A stretch of 64,000 bases of DNA, from contig JAVIAB010000101.1 of the NCBI GenBank assembly GCA_032433765.1, positions 65,478,640 through 65,542,639 on the forward strand, given 5' to 3'. Source of the DNA: Megaustenia siamemsis (Eukaryota; Mollusca; Gastropoda; Stylommatophora; Ariophantidae). Within the stretch, counting starts at the first letter, position 1. The number at the start of each line of letters is the position of its first letter. Shown one piece after another: positions 1 to 11,370 of the stretch. A program made the translations under genes and the position numbers. Under the pieces are notes generated by a model. It was given only the letters and a program-made list of their open reading frames with translations. It was not told where the DNA came from and did not search any database.

Positions 1-179
1 TGGCCATCTGATCTGCAGTTTTCTTCTCAAGTGTGTGTTAATAAAGATCTTCTGTTACAACATTTATTTGGTTTATGACAATACAATAGGACCAGTTTTT
101 AAAACAATATCAAGAAAAATATTAGAAGATATATTATTTTTCATGCAACAAGTTCTGCTGAACTGTGTTCTGCACCTTA

Positions 180-352
180 TTGAGTTATTGAGTTAATAAT
201 GAGTCTTCATCATTGCACTGTGAACATGTCCATAGGTGCTCAGATCCCCTCCTCAGCCAGTCTTGTGGTGTCAAGCAACTGACAACTCCAGTTCTGTGTT
301 GGTTAATTAGTCTTCTTACATGCCCACTAAGTTTCTCATTTCTGGCACTTTA
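180..352 (+). mobile_element. Repeat X insertion private to the left arm
   Basis: The right arm reads straight through the corresponding point (29900-29920), whereas the left arm is interrupted by about 170 bases flanked by CTTAT / CTTTAT, which suggests a short target duplication. The inserted sequence (CCATAGGTGCTCAGATCCCC core) recurs at 18955, 35105 and 55612, so it is a dispersed repeat that inserted after the arms formed. Read on the minus strand, the longer copies look like the end of an open frame followed by untranslated sequence, so it may be the 3' end of a retroelement. The class is not recognised. Confidence 0.7.
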
Positions 353-476
353 TGATACAGCACATCTGCAGAAATTAGCATACCATGTTTGCATTGAGAA
401 GTAGCAAATATGTTTGCTGTCTGTAACTGCTTCCACAAACAAGAATTTAGTCAGTGACAAGAGTACACATACTTAC

Positions 477-1332
477 ATGACAAATCTCCCATTCTGGTAT
501 GCTGCTTTCACATCGTGGAAATAACTTGTCTCCCAGCCTTCTATGTTCTCTGGAGAAAACTTGGCCCAGTGGTCATCTACCTGTTGTCTAATGATGTTCA
601 GCTTTTGAGGTACACTAATCATATTACATTGCTCAGGTATTTCTGCTGATGGAGAAGAACCACATGATGACTCTGCACTTAAAGATGTCTCTGCTGATGG
701 AGAAGACCTACAAGATGACTCAGTTCTTAAAGATGTCTCTGCTGATGGAGAAGAACCACATGATGGCTCAGCTCTCAAAGATGTCTCTGCTGATGGAGAA
801 GAACCACATGATGGCTCAGTTCTTAAAGATGTCTCTGCTGATGGAGAAGATCTACAAGATGACTCAGTTCTCAAAGATGTCTCTGCTGATGGAGAAGAAC
901 CACATGATGGCTCAGTTCTTAAAGATGTCTCTGCTGATGGAGAAGAACCACATGATGGCTCAGCTCTCAAAGATGTCTCTGCTGATGGAGAAGAACCACA
1001 TGATGGCTCAGCTCTCAAAGATGTCTCTGCTGATGGAGAAGAACCACATGATGGCTCAGCTCTCAAAGATGTCTCTGCTGATGGAGAAGAACCACCTGAT
1101 GGCTCAGCTCTCAAAGATGTCTCTGCTGATGGAGAAGAATGGCAAGATGACTCAGGACTCAAAGATGTCTCTGCTGATGGAGAAGAACCACAAGATGACT
1201 CAGCGCTTGAAGATGTCTCTGCTGATGGAGAAGAACCACACAATGACTCAGCACTTGAAGATATCTCTGCTGAACCACAAACTGATGTTCTAGAAGTCTG
1301 GAGGAGTGTTGAACCATTCCTTGTTGTGTCAT
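477..1332 (-). CDS. Second exon of the duplicated ankyrin gene, left copy, with 48-bp coding repeats
   Basis: On the minus strand an acceptor (pyrimidine-rich stretch ending CAAG at 1333) opens an uninterrupted frame that ends at a strong donor, AT|GTAAGT, at 476. The exon is 856 bp; the right-arm copy is 274 bp, and both leave the same phase (remainder 1). It encodes a short start, about 13 tandem 16-residue units of the type SCGSSPSAETSLRAEP, then a unique tail containing DHWAKFSPENIEGW and KAAYQNGR. The first two bases complete a codon begun by the last base of the ankyrin exon (11371). The repeats are polar, Ser/Glu-rich and likely unstructured. The function is unknown. Translation starting inside this exon is not expected; the TTG near 1243 is not a real start. 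Confidence 0.6.
640..1270. repeat. 48-bp coding minisatellite, about 13 units
   Basis: The plus strand repeats a 48-base unit (GATGTCTCTGCTGATGGAGA and following) about 13 times with few substitutions. Each unit is 16 codons, so copy-number change keeps the frame. The right arm carries only about one and a half units at 29565-29620, so the array grew on the left, or shrank on the right, after duplication. Confidence 0.95.
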
Positions 1333-2169
1333 CTTGATAAATAAAACAAAATATGTTAATGAGCTTGTGATGTTAATGATATGATGTAAGAGTAAAACCA
1401 ATAGATGGATAAAATAATTATTTGTTTACAGAGTGACAGAAAATAGTGATAAAATATTGTCCTTAAATTGTAATGCTAAATATACATGTTATATGTTTCT
1501 TGTCATTTTACTAATTATGGTTGTCAGAAAATATAATGTTTAAATTCAACAGGTTATGAGTCATGAAATATATGCTTTGTGGAGCTATTCAAAATAGAAG
1601 TGTCAAAATCGTTTCATTCAAACAAAAGACAAGAACAAATAACAAATCATAGACTGACACGAAAGCAAAAGATATAATAATCAGGATTTCAACCAAAATA
1701 AAAAAGTGTTACTAAAAAGTAAAATAAGCAAAAGGAACTTCATTCTCATCATGTGCCATACCGGTTGGCGCAGGTGATCATGTCCTTCCACAATCTTCTA
1801 TCTACAGTGCATCATATTAGTTCTGTTGTTGACTGTTTTCCATGCCATGACACCAAGCTATCCAGTATTTTCTCTCTTTGTTGTCTGCGATCTCTTTTTC
1901 CTTAATATTTTGCCAGTTGGAACCAAGTGTTCCAACTTTCCGCTTCTCATGATGTGCCCGAAAAATGTTGATTGTGTTTTTTTATGTTTTTTAGGAGTTC
2001 CCTTTTTGTGTTGGCCTCAGAGAATTTTCTCTTTAGTCTTTTTAGCTGTCCAGGGAACTTTCATCATTCTTCTGAGAAATCCCATCTCTGAGGACTCTAA
2101 TCATCTTTTCATTTGTTTGTCTACTGTCCATGATTCGCTTACGTAGGTCAGAATTCATTATATATAGCA

Positions 2170-3379
2170 CTAATGAACTCTCTTTTTCACTTCTACAGAC
2201 ATAGATTTGTTGCATAAGATATTTTTCATTTTCTTAAATGCTATTTTGGCCTGAGCTATTCTGCTTTTTATTTCTGTGGTGCATCTTCCATCTGATATTA
2301 TTTTTGTGCCCAAGTATTTGACACGTTGCACTTGTTTCAGATTTGTCTCGTTTATTTTTATGCTGCACGATGGTGATGATTGTTTCTTCGATATAACCAT
2401 TACTTCTGTTTTCTTACTATTCAGACTGAGACCTTTTTTGTTGCATTCTTTTACTATTATGTCTATCATTTCTTGTAGTTCATTCTCTGTCTCTGCTATT
2501 AAGGCTGTGTCATCCACATATCGCAAATTATTTATGTTGTGACCATTGACTTCAATTTCTTTTTTGTCCACTATTGATCTCATAATATGTTCGCTGTAAA
2601 GTGAAAACAAATCTGTCGACAGAACACAGCCTTGTCTGACTCCTTGTTTTATATATTGGAATTGTCCTGTTTGGTTGCTAATTTGTATAGCTGCTGTTTG
2701 TTGCCAGTACATGTTTTTTATGATTCGCAGATCCTTGCCATCAATGTTTAATTTCTCTAGCATATTGATTATTTCCACATGCTTTACTTTGTCAAATGCT
2801 TTTGTGTAGTCTATAAAGCACATATATAGATCTTTCTTTACCTCTATAGATCTTTCTATAAATGTTCTTAAGATGTATATTGCATTATTAGTGCCCTTTC
2901 CTTCCACAAATCCACATTGTTCCTCACTTATTTCTGGTTTTATTTTGTTCATTACACGTCTCATGGTGATTCTTAGTAATATTTTTGTCATATGGCTCAT
3001 GAGACTAATAGTGTGATGGTCTTCACAATTAGCGTTGCCTGACTTCTTCGGTATGACTACAAAGATAGATGTTAGTAGATCTTTGGTATGTGTCCAGTGT
3101 TATATATGTCATTGAGTTTTTGTTATGACTGGTACTCCCAGCTCTTTTAAAGCATTTTTCTCTTTGATTGTTATATTGTTGGGATCTGGAGTTTTTCCTC
3201 TTTTCATGTGTTGAATTGCATCCTCCATCCACTTCACTGTGCATTATTGATGGGCCTGTGTCTTTGTTTGAATTATTTAGCTTTGATCTTTCAATATGAT
3301 AGAGGTGACTGATACATTCTGTCCATCTTTCCATTATCTTCTCCTGTCCCATTATTATATCTCCTTCCTTTGATTTCAC
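2170..3379 (-). pseudogene. LINE-A reverse transcriptase, part after the piggyBac insertion
   Basis: The frame at 3000-2170 codes for a recognisable RT core: EEQCGFVEGKGTNNAIYILR, then CFIDYTKAFDKVKHVEIIN, GVRQGCVLSTDLFSLYSEHI, and LRYVDDTALIAE, where YVDD is the catalytic aspartate pair. It then runs into the KKTEVMVISKK and KYLGTKI motifs. The preceding linker (3379-3029) is in another frame (MGQEKIMERWTE). The C-terminal part of the protein continues below 2170 in broken frames. The upstream half lies on the far side of the piggyBac element. Confidence 0.85.
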
Positions 3380-4050
3380 ACATCTTGAAAATTTGACTTC
3401 TTTTCTTCCTGTTAATTCATTTAATTAATTGTGCATACATTTTGAGTCTTTCTTTTGTTGTTTTTTTTTATTTGTTCACATTTCTCTTTAACTCTTTCAG
3501 TACGGAAGGCTTTTGTCAATGCAACGGAGGAGATTTCAGAGACAAAATTTTTGATGGACCTTATGGTCTTAAAACATCAATCTACATGTTTTATATTTAT
3601 CTAACACTTAACATATTATATATGAATTTTTAGATAACTGAACAAGGAATCTGATTTCATCAATACCAAGATGATACAAAACATGTAAAAAGAAATATTG
3701 GAGATAAACGACCAACAAAAAAAAATTGAAACATCAAATTAAAACCACAACTGACTACTTACCATCATGTAGATTTGGTCATAGTAATCCAATATGAATT
3801 ATTTTGTGAAAAAAACAAATATCAATATGTCTCTAAGCAGCCATGAAAGTTTGGTTGATGTAGCATAACAATAACTGATATTTTGTCATGCACAATCACA
3901 ACAAGTGAGAAAAATGAAATTTCAACTTTTTGGGGGAAAAAATCACTATGTACACAATATTGACACTTTTGTTTGACTACACACACACAAATCACTATAT
4001 ACACAATATTGACACTTTTTTTTCAATTACACAAAAAACACTTTCTCCAT

Positions 4051-7000
4051 TTATTGTCCATGAAATGCCTTGAAGCATGCATTTGGATGAAGATGTGGTT
4101 GAATTTGACATCCTGAACAGAAAAAATGAGTCCGTGCACGCTTTGTTGGAGTTGAACAATATACGCATTCACGGTCTCTTGCGGCATAATCCACAATGTG
4201 ACGGCTTCCTCTGGATTTTGCGAGACAGCTTGCCTCTGGCTGCCTTCCTGGAAGTTTCATTTCTTGTTGAATGACAACATGTTGTGTCAATTGACTCATC
4301 AACATTTTCTTATACTCTTTTAAAGAGACTCTTTTGTCGCCAGTAGCTCGGCATAAACAAAATAAAATATACGCATTTACCTGCGACACTTCCAACAGCC
4401 AGAAGAAAATTTTTTTCCACCATTTAACAGTTTTGCGTTCAAAGACACAGTAATATGCCACCTTCTGGTCTAGTTTGTCGCACCCATTCATATTTCTGTT
4501 GTAGAAATAAATCATTTCTGGCTTATTTACATCTTTTACTGCTTTTGTTTGCACTCTGGCATCAGAGGATACCATCACAACATTTTTTTTTGCCTTCTTA
4601 TCTCTGAATGCAACACAGAGCTTGGTTTTATCATTATGCATGTACCATTTCATTGCTCTGTGCTCCAGAGATAATGTTTTGGTTTCCTGCGGAAAGCCAA
4701 CACGACGAACATTGACAGTCCCAGTATAGTACTGCTTCTTCAAAAGAAGGTGATCAATCAATTTTTGTGTGGTGTAATAGCGATCAGCAAAAATTTTATG
4801 TCCTGTGCCAACATGCTCCAATAAAGTGTCGAAAACTTGTACAGCATGTCCACCATCTGTATCAGCCTCAGGATTGTAGGAAGTGTTTCTTCCAAAATAG
4901 GTTAGAATGTTGACAACATAACCCGTGGCAGCGTCGCATAGACCAAAGGTCTTGATGTGGTACTTGCTTGGCTTTGAGGCATTGAACTGCTTGAACTGCC
5001 ATCTACCCTTATAGCCTATGACCATCTCATCAATGCTAAGTTCCTGAAAGGGATAGAAGGCTTTTCGGAGCTTGCAAAGGAGAAGATTCATGAATGGTTC
5101 TATTTTTTCTTTGCCTTCCGCTGCCTCATCACCACAGTGCAACATTGTGTGGTATATGTCCTGGAATCTATCTCGATTGAAAGCATGGTGGATCCAAGGA
5201 ATATACAATTCTGCTGATAGTGACCAATAGTCAGCAATAGAGGAAGCTTTGAACAAACCCATATATATCAGCAGTGCCAAGATCTTGTCAAGTTCAGGTC
5301 TTGTGATGTCTTGCCACCTTGCAAACACAGAGCGCTTGCGTGCAGGAGTGTTGATATCAGTTCTTTTCTTTGCATAAGAATTGATGCTAGATAACAAAGT
5401 TTCACAAACTTCATCATCAAACAATGACCCAAAAAAATCCAATGCAGAGGAAGAATCTGTGAGGTGCTCAAGACTAACTCCTGGCTTTCGCAGTGGATGA
5501 AAGCGAAAGTTATTTTCAATGCTGCCAGTTGTAATTTCTGACCACTCAGACACAGCTCGGATGATAGGTCTAGATGAGCTAGGCCTGGCAGTTGTAATTT
5601 CTGACCACTCAGACACAGCTCGGATGATAGGTCTAGATGAGCTAGGCCTGGCAGTTGTAATTTCTGACCACTCAGACTCAGCTGGGATGATAGGTCTAGA
5701 TGAGCTAGGCCTGCCAGTTGTAAATTCTGACCACTCAGACTCAGCTGGGATGATAGGTCTAGATGAGCTTGGCCTGGCAGTTGTAATTTCTGACCACTCA
5801 GCTGGGATGATAGGTCTAGATGAGCTAGGCCTGCCAGTTGTAATTTCTGACCACTCAGACTCAGCTGGGATGATAGGTCTAGATGAGCTAGGCCTGGCTG
5901 TTGTAATTTCTGACCACTCAGCTGGGATGATAGGTCTAGATGAGCTAGGCCTGGCAGTTGTAATTTCTGACCACTCAGACTCAGCTGGGATGATAGGTCT
6001 AGATGAGCTAGGCCTGGCTGTTGTAATTTCTGACCACTCAGACTCAGCTGGGATGATAGGTCTAGATGAGCTAGGCCTGGCAGTTGGTCTAGATGAGCTA
6101 GGCCTGGCAGTTGTAATTTCTGACCACTCAGACTCAGCTGGGATGATAGGTCTAGATGAGCTAGGCCTGCCACTTGTAATTTCTGACCACTCAGACTCAG
6201 CTGGGATGATAGGTCTAGATGAGCTAGGCTTGGCAGTTGTAATTTCTGACCGCTCAGACTCAGCTGGGATGATAGGTCTAGATGAGCTAGGCCTGGCAGT
6301 TGTAATTTCTGACCACTCAGACTCAGCTGGGATGATAGGTCTAGATGAGCTAGGCCTGCCAGTTGTAATTTCTGACCACTCAGCTGGGATGATAGGTCTA
6401 GATGAGCTAGGCCTGCCAGTTGTAATTTCTGACCTCTCAGACACAGCTGGGATGACAGGTCTAGATGAGCTAGGCCTGGCAGTTGTAATTTCTGACCACT
6501 CAGACTCAGCTGGGATGATAGGTCTAGATGAGCTAGGCCTGCCAGTTGTAAATTCTGACCACTCAGACTCAGCTGGGATGATAGGTCTAGATGAGCTTGG
6601 CCTGGCAGTTGTAATTTCTGACCACTCAGCTGGGATGATAGGTCTAGATGAGCTAGGCCTGGCAGTTGTAATTTCTGACCACTCAGACTCAGCTGGGATG
6701 ATAGGTCTAGATGAGCTAGGCCTGGCTGTTGTAATTTCTGACCACTCAGCTGGGATGATAGGTCTAGATGAGCTAGGCCTGGCAGTTGTAATTTCTGACC
6801 ACTCAGACTCAGCTGGGATGATAGGTCTAGATGAGCTAGGCCTGGCTGTTGTAATTTCTGACCACTCAGACTCAGCTGGGATGATAGGTCTAGATGAGCT
6901 AGGCCTGGCAGTTGGTCTAGATGAGCTAGGCCTGGCAGTTGTAATTTCTGACCACTCAGACTCAGCTGGGATGATAGGTCTAGATGAGCTAGGCCTGCCA

Positions 7001-8246
7001 GTTGTAATTTCTGACCACTCAGACTCAGCTGGGATGATAGGTCTAGATGAGCTAGGCTTGGCAGTTGTAATTTCTGACCGCTCAGACTCAGCTGGGATGA
7101 TAGGTCTAGATGAGCTAGGCCTGGCAGTTGTAATTTCTGACCACTCAGACTCAGCTGGGATGATAGGTCTAGATGAGCTAGGCCTGCCATTTGTAATTTC
7201 TGACCACTCAGCTGGGATGATAGGTCTAGATGAGCTAGGCCTGCCAGTTGTAATTTCTGACCTCTCAGACACAGCTGGGATGACAGGTCTAGATGAGCTA
7301 GGCCTGGCAGTTGTAATTTCTGACCACTCAGACTCAGCTGGGATGATAGGTCTAGATGAGCTAGGCCTGTCAGTTGTAATTTCTGACCACTCAGACTCAG
7401 CTGGGATGATAGGTCTAGATGAGCTAGGCCTGGCAGTTGTAATTTCTGACCTCTCAGACTCAGCTGGGATGATAGGTCTAGATGAGCTAGGCCTGCCAGT
7501 TGTAATTTCTGACCACTCAGACTCAGCTGGGATGATAGGTCTAGATGAGCTAGGCCTGCCAGTTGTAATTTCTGACCACTCAGACACAGCTGCGATGATA
7601 GGTCTAGATGAGCTAGGCCTGGCAGTTGTAATTTCTGACCACTCAGACTCAGCTGGGATGATAGGTCTAGATGAGCTAGGCCTGGCAGTTGTAATTTCTG
7701 ACCTCTCAGACTCAGCTGGGATGATAGGTCTAGATGAGCTAGGTCTGGCAGTTGTAATTTTGACCACTCAGACTCAGCTGGGATGAAAGGTCTAGATGAG
7801 CTAGGCCTGGCTGTTGTAATTTCTGACCTCTCAGACTCAGCTGGGATGATAGGTCTAGATGAGCTAGGCCTGCCAGTTGTAATTTCTGACCACTCAGACT
7901 CAGCTGGGATGAAAGGTCTAGATGAGCTAGGCCTGGCAGTTGGGTTAGATGTGGCTATCTTAGTAGTTTTATCACTTCCTCTGCCCCTACCTCTACCTGC
8001 AGCTGCTTTTGGTTTTTTTGGTTCTGAAGGAATGTATTCCTCATCACTGTCAATATTCAAAATGAGACTTTCATTTTCCTCTACTGAAAAATCGATAATA
8101 TCTGGATCACTGTCATCACCATTGTTATTATCAACACTTACAGTGTCTGAACTATCATCAGAATCATCAAGAAAAATTAATTGACAAGCTTCATCAGCCG
8201 TCATCAACTGACTTTTAGCATTACAATCACTGCTACTGGAAGCCAT
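4051..8246 (-). CDS. piggyBac-like transposase with an expanded Ser/Pro repeat region and one frameshift
   Basis: The start at 8246 (MASSSSDCNAKSQ) opens an acidic N-terminal segment, a basic RGRGRG stretch, and then three repeat units. A one-base deletion near 7760 shifts the frame; from there the frame ending at 4051 continues without a stop. The repeat region is about 40 units of RPSSSRPIIPAESEWSE type. The catalytic part follows from about 5520: SIDEMVIGYKGRW (first Asp, near 5033), IFADRYYTT (second Asp, near 4785) and NMNGCDKLDQ (third Asp, near 4481), matching the DDD triad of piggyBac enzymes. A C-terminal cysteine-rich domain (CVYCS...FFCSGC...HLHPNAC) lies at about 4060-4190. The whole would be near 1,400 codons, against roughly 600 for usual family members; the excess is the repeat. 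The frame shift may be real or a sequencing error. Confidence 0.88.
5521..7945. repeat. 63-bp coding minisatellite inside the transposase gene, about 40 units
   Basis: Units are 63 bp, with 57-bp variants that drop SE from AESEWSE and one 33-bp truncated unit type. All are multiples of three with no stop, so several frames on both strands stay open by chance. A 14-unit block is duplicated in tandem: marker variants recur exactly 828 bp apart (the AAATTCTGACC variant at 5713 and 6541, the CAGTTGGTCT junction at 6081 and 6909, GATGACAGGT at 6451 and 7279). The sum 9x63 + 4x57 + 33 equals 828. Confidence 0.96.
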
Positions 8247-8448
8247 TTCGATCAGCTGATTTTTGTTTACAATTTTTTTACGATAAACACTAATTCCAAA
8301 TGAAAAAAATCACACGTTAGACTACGTCTTTCCACTTGAACCTCGTGGGGAAGAAGGAAGGAACTCTCCAGTGAAGGAATCTATATAAAATAGTCAATCT
8401 AAAATATAGGAATACAGTTTGTTGACGGTTTACACGAAACAAATTATG

Positions 8449-8517
8449 TTTGGCGCACTATACGGCTGATCGTACGCAATTGAAATGGATTTGGCGCACC
8501 ATACGGCAGATCGTACG
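8449..8517. repeat. Subterminal direct repeats of the piggyBac element
   Basis: Two copies of a 28-base sequence beginning TTTGGCGCAC and ending GATCGTACG lie at 8449-8476 and 8490-8517, differing at two positions, just inside the 5' terminal repeat. Repeated subterminal motifs are common transposase-binding sites in this superfamily. No such pair is seen at the other end. Confidence 0.75.
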
Positions 8518-8528
8518 GAAAGAGTTAA

Positions 8529-9600
8529 CAATCCTTCCTTAGCTTCTCTGCATCTGTTTTGGATCTCTTTGTGCAATATTTTGTACGCCCGTTCTTCTTT
8601 CTTATGTTTTCGTGTTTCGTCCATTAGTTCTAATATTTCTTCTGTCATCAATTTCTTTTTGTTGATTCTTTTAGTCACTGGTATTAATTCTGTTGATGTT
8701 TGTTGAATCAATTGTTTGAGCATTTCCCACTGTTCCTCGATGTCCTGTATTTTCTCAAGAGCATTATATCTTTGTTTGTACTATCGTACTGTGCTTATCA
8801 CTCATCTGTCTATCTACTCTAAGCATATCTAGTTCTCATTTTATATTTCTAGGGGATTTCTGTGTCTCCCTGCAATTGTATCTTATTCTTATCTTTTCAA
8901 CTACTGGTACATGGTCACTATTGCAATCTGCTCCTGGCCTTGTTTTAACAGATATTAGCCCATTTCTGAATCTTCTCTGTACCAGTATAAAAACAATTTG
9001 ATTGTATACTTTATTGTCTGGGCTTTGTCATGTCAATAGTCACCTATGGTGTTGTTTGAACCAGGTGTTACCTACAATCATTTCATGTGTCTTTGCCCAA
9101 TCTATCAATCTATCCCCTCTGTCATTGTCTCTCCAAGGTCATGTCCCCCAGTCACATTTTACACTTTAGATGTTCCTACCTTTGCATTGAAATCCCCTAA
9201 TATAATAGTTATTTCTTGGAATTTACACTGTTCAATGGTCATCTCTAAAAAGTGCCAATGTCTTCTTCTTCGCTATTACTTGTGGGTGCATAAGCTTGAA
9301 TTATGTTTATATCCATTGGTCTACCTCTCAAATTTACCAGCATAATTCTATCTGATGCTGGCCAAAATCCTTTCACTGGTTTGCTTTTATCTCTAACTAG
9401 CATGATGTCTACTCCTCTTTTGTGTGTGGTTCCCCCACAGTAAAATACATTTCCACTGTCGTGTTGTAATAATCCTTCTCCTTTCCATCTCATTTCACAT
9501 AGTCCCAAGATGTTCAATTTCATTCTCTTCATTTCTTAGCTGATGTTTTCTAGTTTTCCAACTTGGTATGCTGATCTAATGTTCCAAGTTCCTATTGCTA
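8529..9600 (-). pseudogene. LINE-A endonuclease domain and RT linker, before the piggyBac insertion
   Basis: The minus-strand frame at 9532-9245 carries MKRMKLNILGLCEMRWKGEG, GGTTHKRGVDIMLVRD and DINIIQAYAPTSNSEEE, the signature of the apurinic-type endonuclease of RTE-like LINEs. Downstream motifs (a GDFNAKVG-like stretch near 9200, VGNTWF-like near 9070) persist in shifted frames with stops. The frame at 8723-8529 reads into the linker (KEIQNRCREAKE) and is cut by the TTAA of the piggyBac insertion. Decayed, non-functional. Confidence 0.8.
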
Positions 9601-9638
9601 GTGTCTCTTTAATTTTTAGATCTTGCATACAGTAGCTT

Positions 9639-9849
9639 ATCCTTATCAATCACCATCAAGGGCATTCTTCTTGAGAATGCATGGAAAAAGATCAAGAGGA
9701 AGACCCAGAAGAAGATGGATAGATGCAGTGACAGAGACATGTAACAACAAAGGAAAGTCACTAATTCAGACAGTTTGAGCAGCTCAAGAATGACAAATGA
9801 TATAAACCATGACACCTTTTAGGTATCAGTGAAAAGAGAAAAGAAGAAG
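9639..9849 (+). mobile_element. Short retroposon (3' fragment of another LINE) nested in LINE-A
   Basis: The 211-bp insert is flanked by the perfect 12-bp duplication ATACAGTAGCTT at 9627-9638 and 9850-9861. Its plus strand reads like a LINE C-terminus (GKRSRGRPRRRW-like codons) and ends in an AAAGAAGAAGA tail. A second copy lies at about 21600-21835 in the opposite orientation. Heavily 5'-truncated. Confidence 0.85.
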
Positions 9850-9861
9850 ATACAGTAGCTT

Positions 9862-10237
9862 GATGATGATTGGGTGTCACCTGTAGCACATGATGCTCCC
9901 TACCGGACGAGGTACCTGTGGAGTCCCCATTAATATCATTAGCTGTAGATATTAAGTTATGTTTTGACATAATTATTCTAGGCAATATAAGAAGGTAGTT
10001 TGCCATTCCTTTCCTTCTTGGCAGTGTCTGCACTAATTGGGGATCGCAGCCTTTGTCTCTATACATGAGATCCTCTGCCTGCCATCATGGAGTGGGGAAC
10101 ATAACTGGCACTACTTGTCGGCTGCTCCCACAACACCATCCACCACCTGCTCCAATGGTTTCACATAACCCTGATAGGGGGGTTAACAGGAGCTCCACCT
10201 TGCCCAAGGGTGTCCCGAAGTCTAGCGGAGGAAAGGA
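9862..10237 (-). other. LINE-A 5' untranslated region
   Basis: GC-richer than its surroundings, this stretch ends at 10237 where homology with the right-arm intron begins (27975). On the minus strand it includes CTATCAGGGTTATGTG and a frame with PQLVQTLPRRKGMANYLL. RTE-like elements carry such leaders. The sharp end of arm homology here marks the 5' edge of the insertion. Confidence 0.6.
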
Positions 10238-11370
10238 GACATCTTAATCCTCCTTTGGTAGGGCAGAACTCTACCCAACTCACCCTAAAAGGAACTTATA
10301 AAGGATAAGAATAAAAACACTTAATTTTAAATACCTAAGTATATTTAGAGAAACATATACAAAAAGATTACAAAAGAGTGAGCTATAACCAGAAGATGAA
10401 GAATGGAAACAAATTATGATAATTGTAAACAACCCTGACATGGCACTCAGTGTAAGAGAAAGAATAAAGTAATAAAATAAAATAATACACAAGAGGAATT
10501 AAATTTTAATCTGTATACTAAAAATTAATGGAAATAACTATGATACAACTACTAAAGAAAGAATTAGACTAATTATTATCAGTTATATGTGTGAGCTCAA
10601 AAAAAGAAAAACACATGATTAAGGTAACCAAACACAAACACACATATAACATTTTGATGAAATTGAACAAGAATTTAAAACTATCACTAAAAGAATTGTA
10701 CAAAATGTAAATGTATTAATAAAGAAAGGAGAAAACAACAACCTACAACTACACAGAATTTATAAAAAGCAAGAACAAACATTCTAACAGAAATAAAGTT
10801 ACTAGCATGCACACAATGATGCAGGATTCTAGAACAATCAATAATATTAATACCACCAAAATTAAATGTGTTAGGCGTATGGTAGAAAACTAACTTGAGA
10901 TACAAAAATTAGAAGTGAAGAATTAAGAAGACAGTCAGGGTTCACTCCCATAGGTTAGAACTTAAAGAAAATGTGAGTAAATGATTTGACCATATAATGT
11001 AACAGAATTAATTAACACAGCTATTAACACAACCATTAAGAAATGCTATGAAAGCAACAGATACAAAGTTTATATTAAAATGAAAGACAAAAGAAATACT
11101 ATAAACACTGAAATATTAATATAAAATATATTATCAAAAAGCAAAACTCCATACTATATTCCCCATATATCTTTCCACTACCAATCTCTGAAAATCAAAT
11201 AAAGAAGGCAAGGAGGAAATGGAAATTTGGTAATAAAATAATAAACAACTACTAGGTATAATGCTCTTGTATTTTCCTTACTAAATTGTCTAACAAACAA
11301 CATTCAAGCATCCTTTCCAATGTCTGGTAACAAATAAGCCATACACAATAACAAGTCAAACATAAGTTAC

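Larger units (their letters stand above)
3488..8528 (-). mobile_element. piggyBac-type DNA transposon inserted in LINE-A
   Basis: The element is bounded by TTAA at 3488-3491 and TTAA at 8525-8528, the target duplicated by piggyBac elements. Inside these lie terminal inverted repeats CTCTTTCAGTACG (3492 on) and CTCTTTCCGTACG (complement, ending 8524), 13 bp with one mismatch. The interior is 5033 bp and holds one transposase gene on the minus strand. LINE-A coding sequence resumes on both sides at the TTAA, so the insertion is exact. The ends appear complete, and only a single frameshift is seen in the gene, so the element is probably young. Confidence 0.95.
1752..10237 (-). mobile_element. 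LINE-A, near full-length RTE-like non-LTR retrotransposon, interrupted twice
   Basis: Read on the minus strand: a 5' untranslated region (10237 to about 9870), an endonuclease domain in broken frames (9590 to about 8760), a linker, a reverse transcriptase (about 8723-8529 and then 3487-2170), a C-terminal region (to about 1780) and a short GATGAGA tail. Removing the piggyBac insertion and the 9639-9849 insertion leaves about 3.2 kb, the usual size of RTE-type elements. Frameshifts and stops are scattered through it, so it is dead as a whole. It sits in the intron of the left gene copy. Assignment to RTE rests on domain order, size and the short-repeat tail, not on a search. Confidence 0.8.
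1333..11370 (-). other. Intron between ankyrin exon and repeat exon, left copy
   Basis: The donor AAGG|GTAACT at 11370 and the acceptor at 1333 are both conserved in the right arm. The intron is about 10 kb because of the LINE-A/piggyBac nest. The parts outside the nest (1333-1751 and 10238-11370) align with 29090-29505 and 26844-27975 of the right arm. No coding potential other than that of the mobile elements is seen. Confidence 0.55.

Noticed and set aside
649..1293. Plus-strand frame of MEKNHMMAQLSKMSLL repeats
   Set aside because: Antisense of the 48-bp coding array; no splice sites or conserved counterpart on this strand.
5268..7756. Second minus-strand frame through the array (LQLPGLAHLDLSSQLSLSGQ repeats)
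   Set aside because: It exists only because of the one-base deletion near 7760; past the array it lacks the catalytic domain.
5519..7786. Plus-strand open frame of 755 codons (VVISDHSDSAGMIGLDELGL repeats)
   Set aside because: It is the antisense of the transposase repeat array; it stays open because the units are multiples of three and lack stops.
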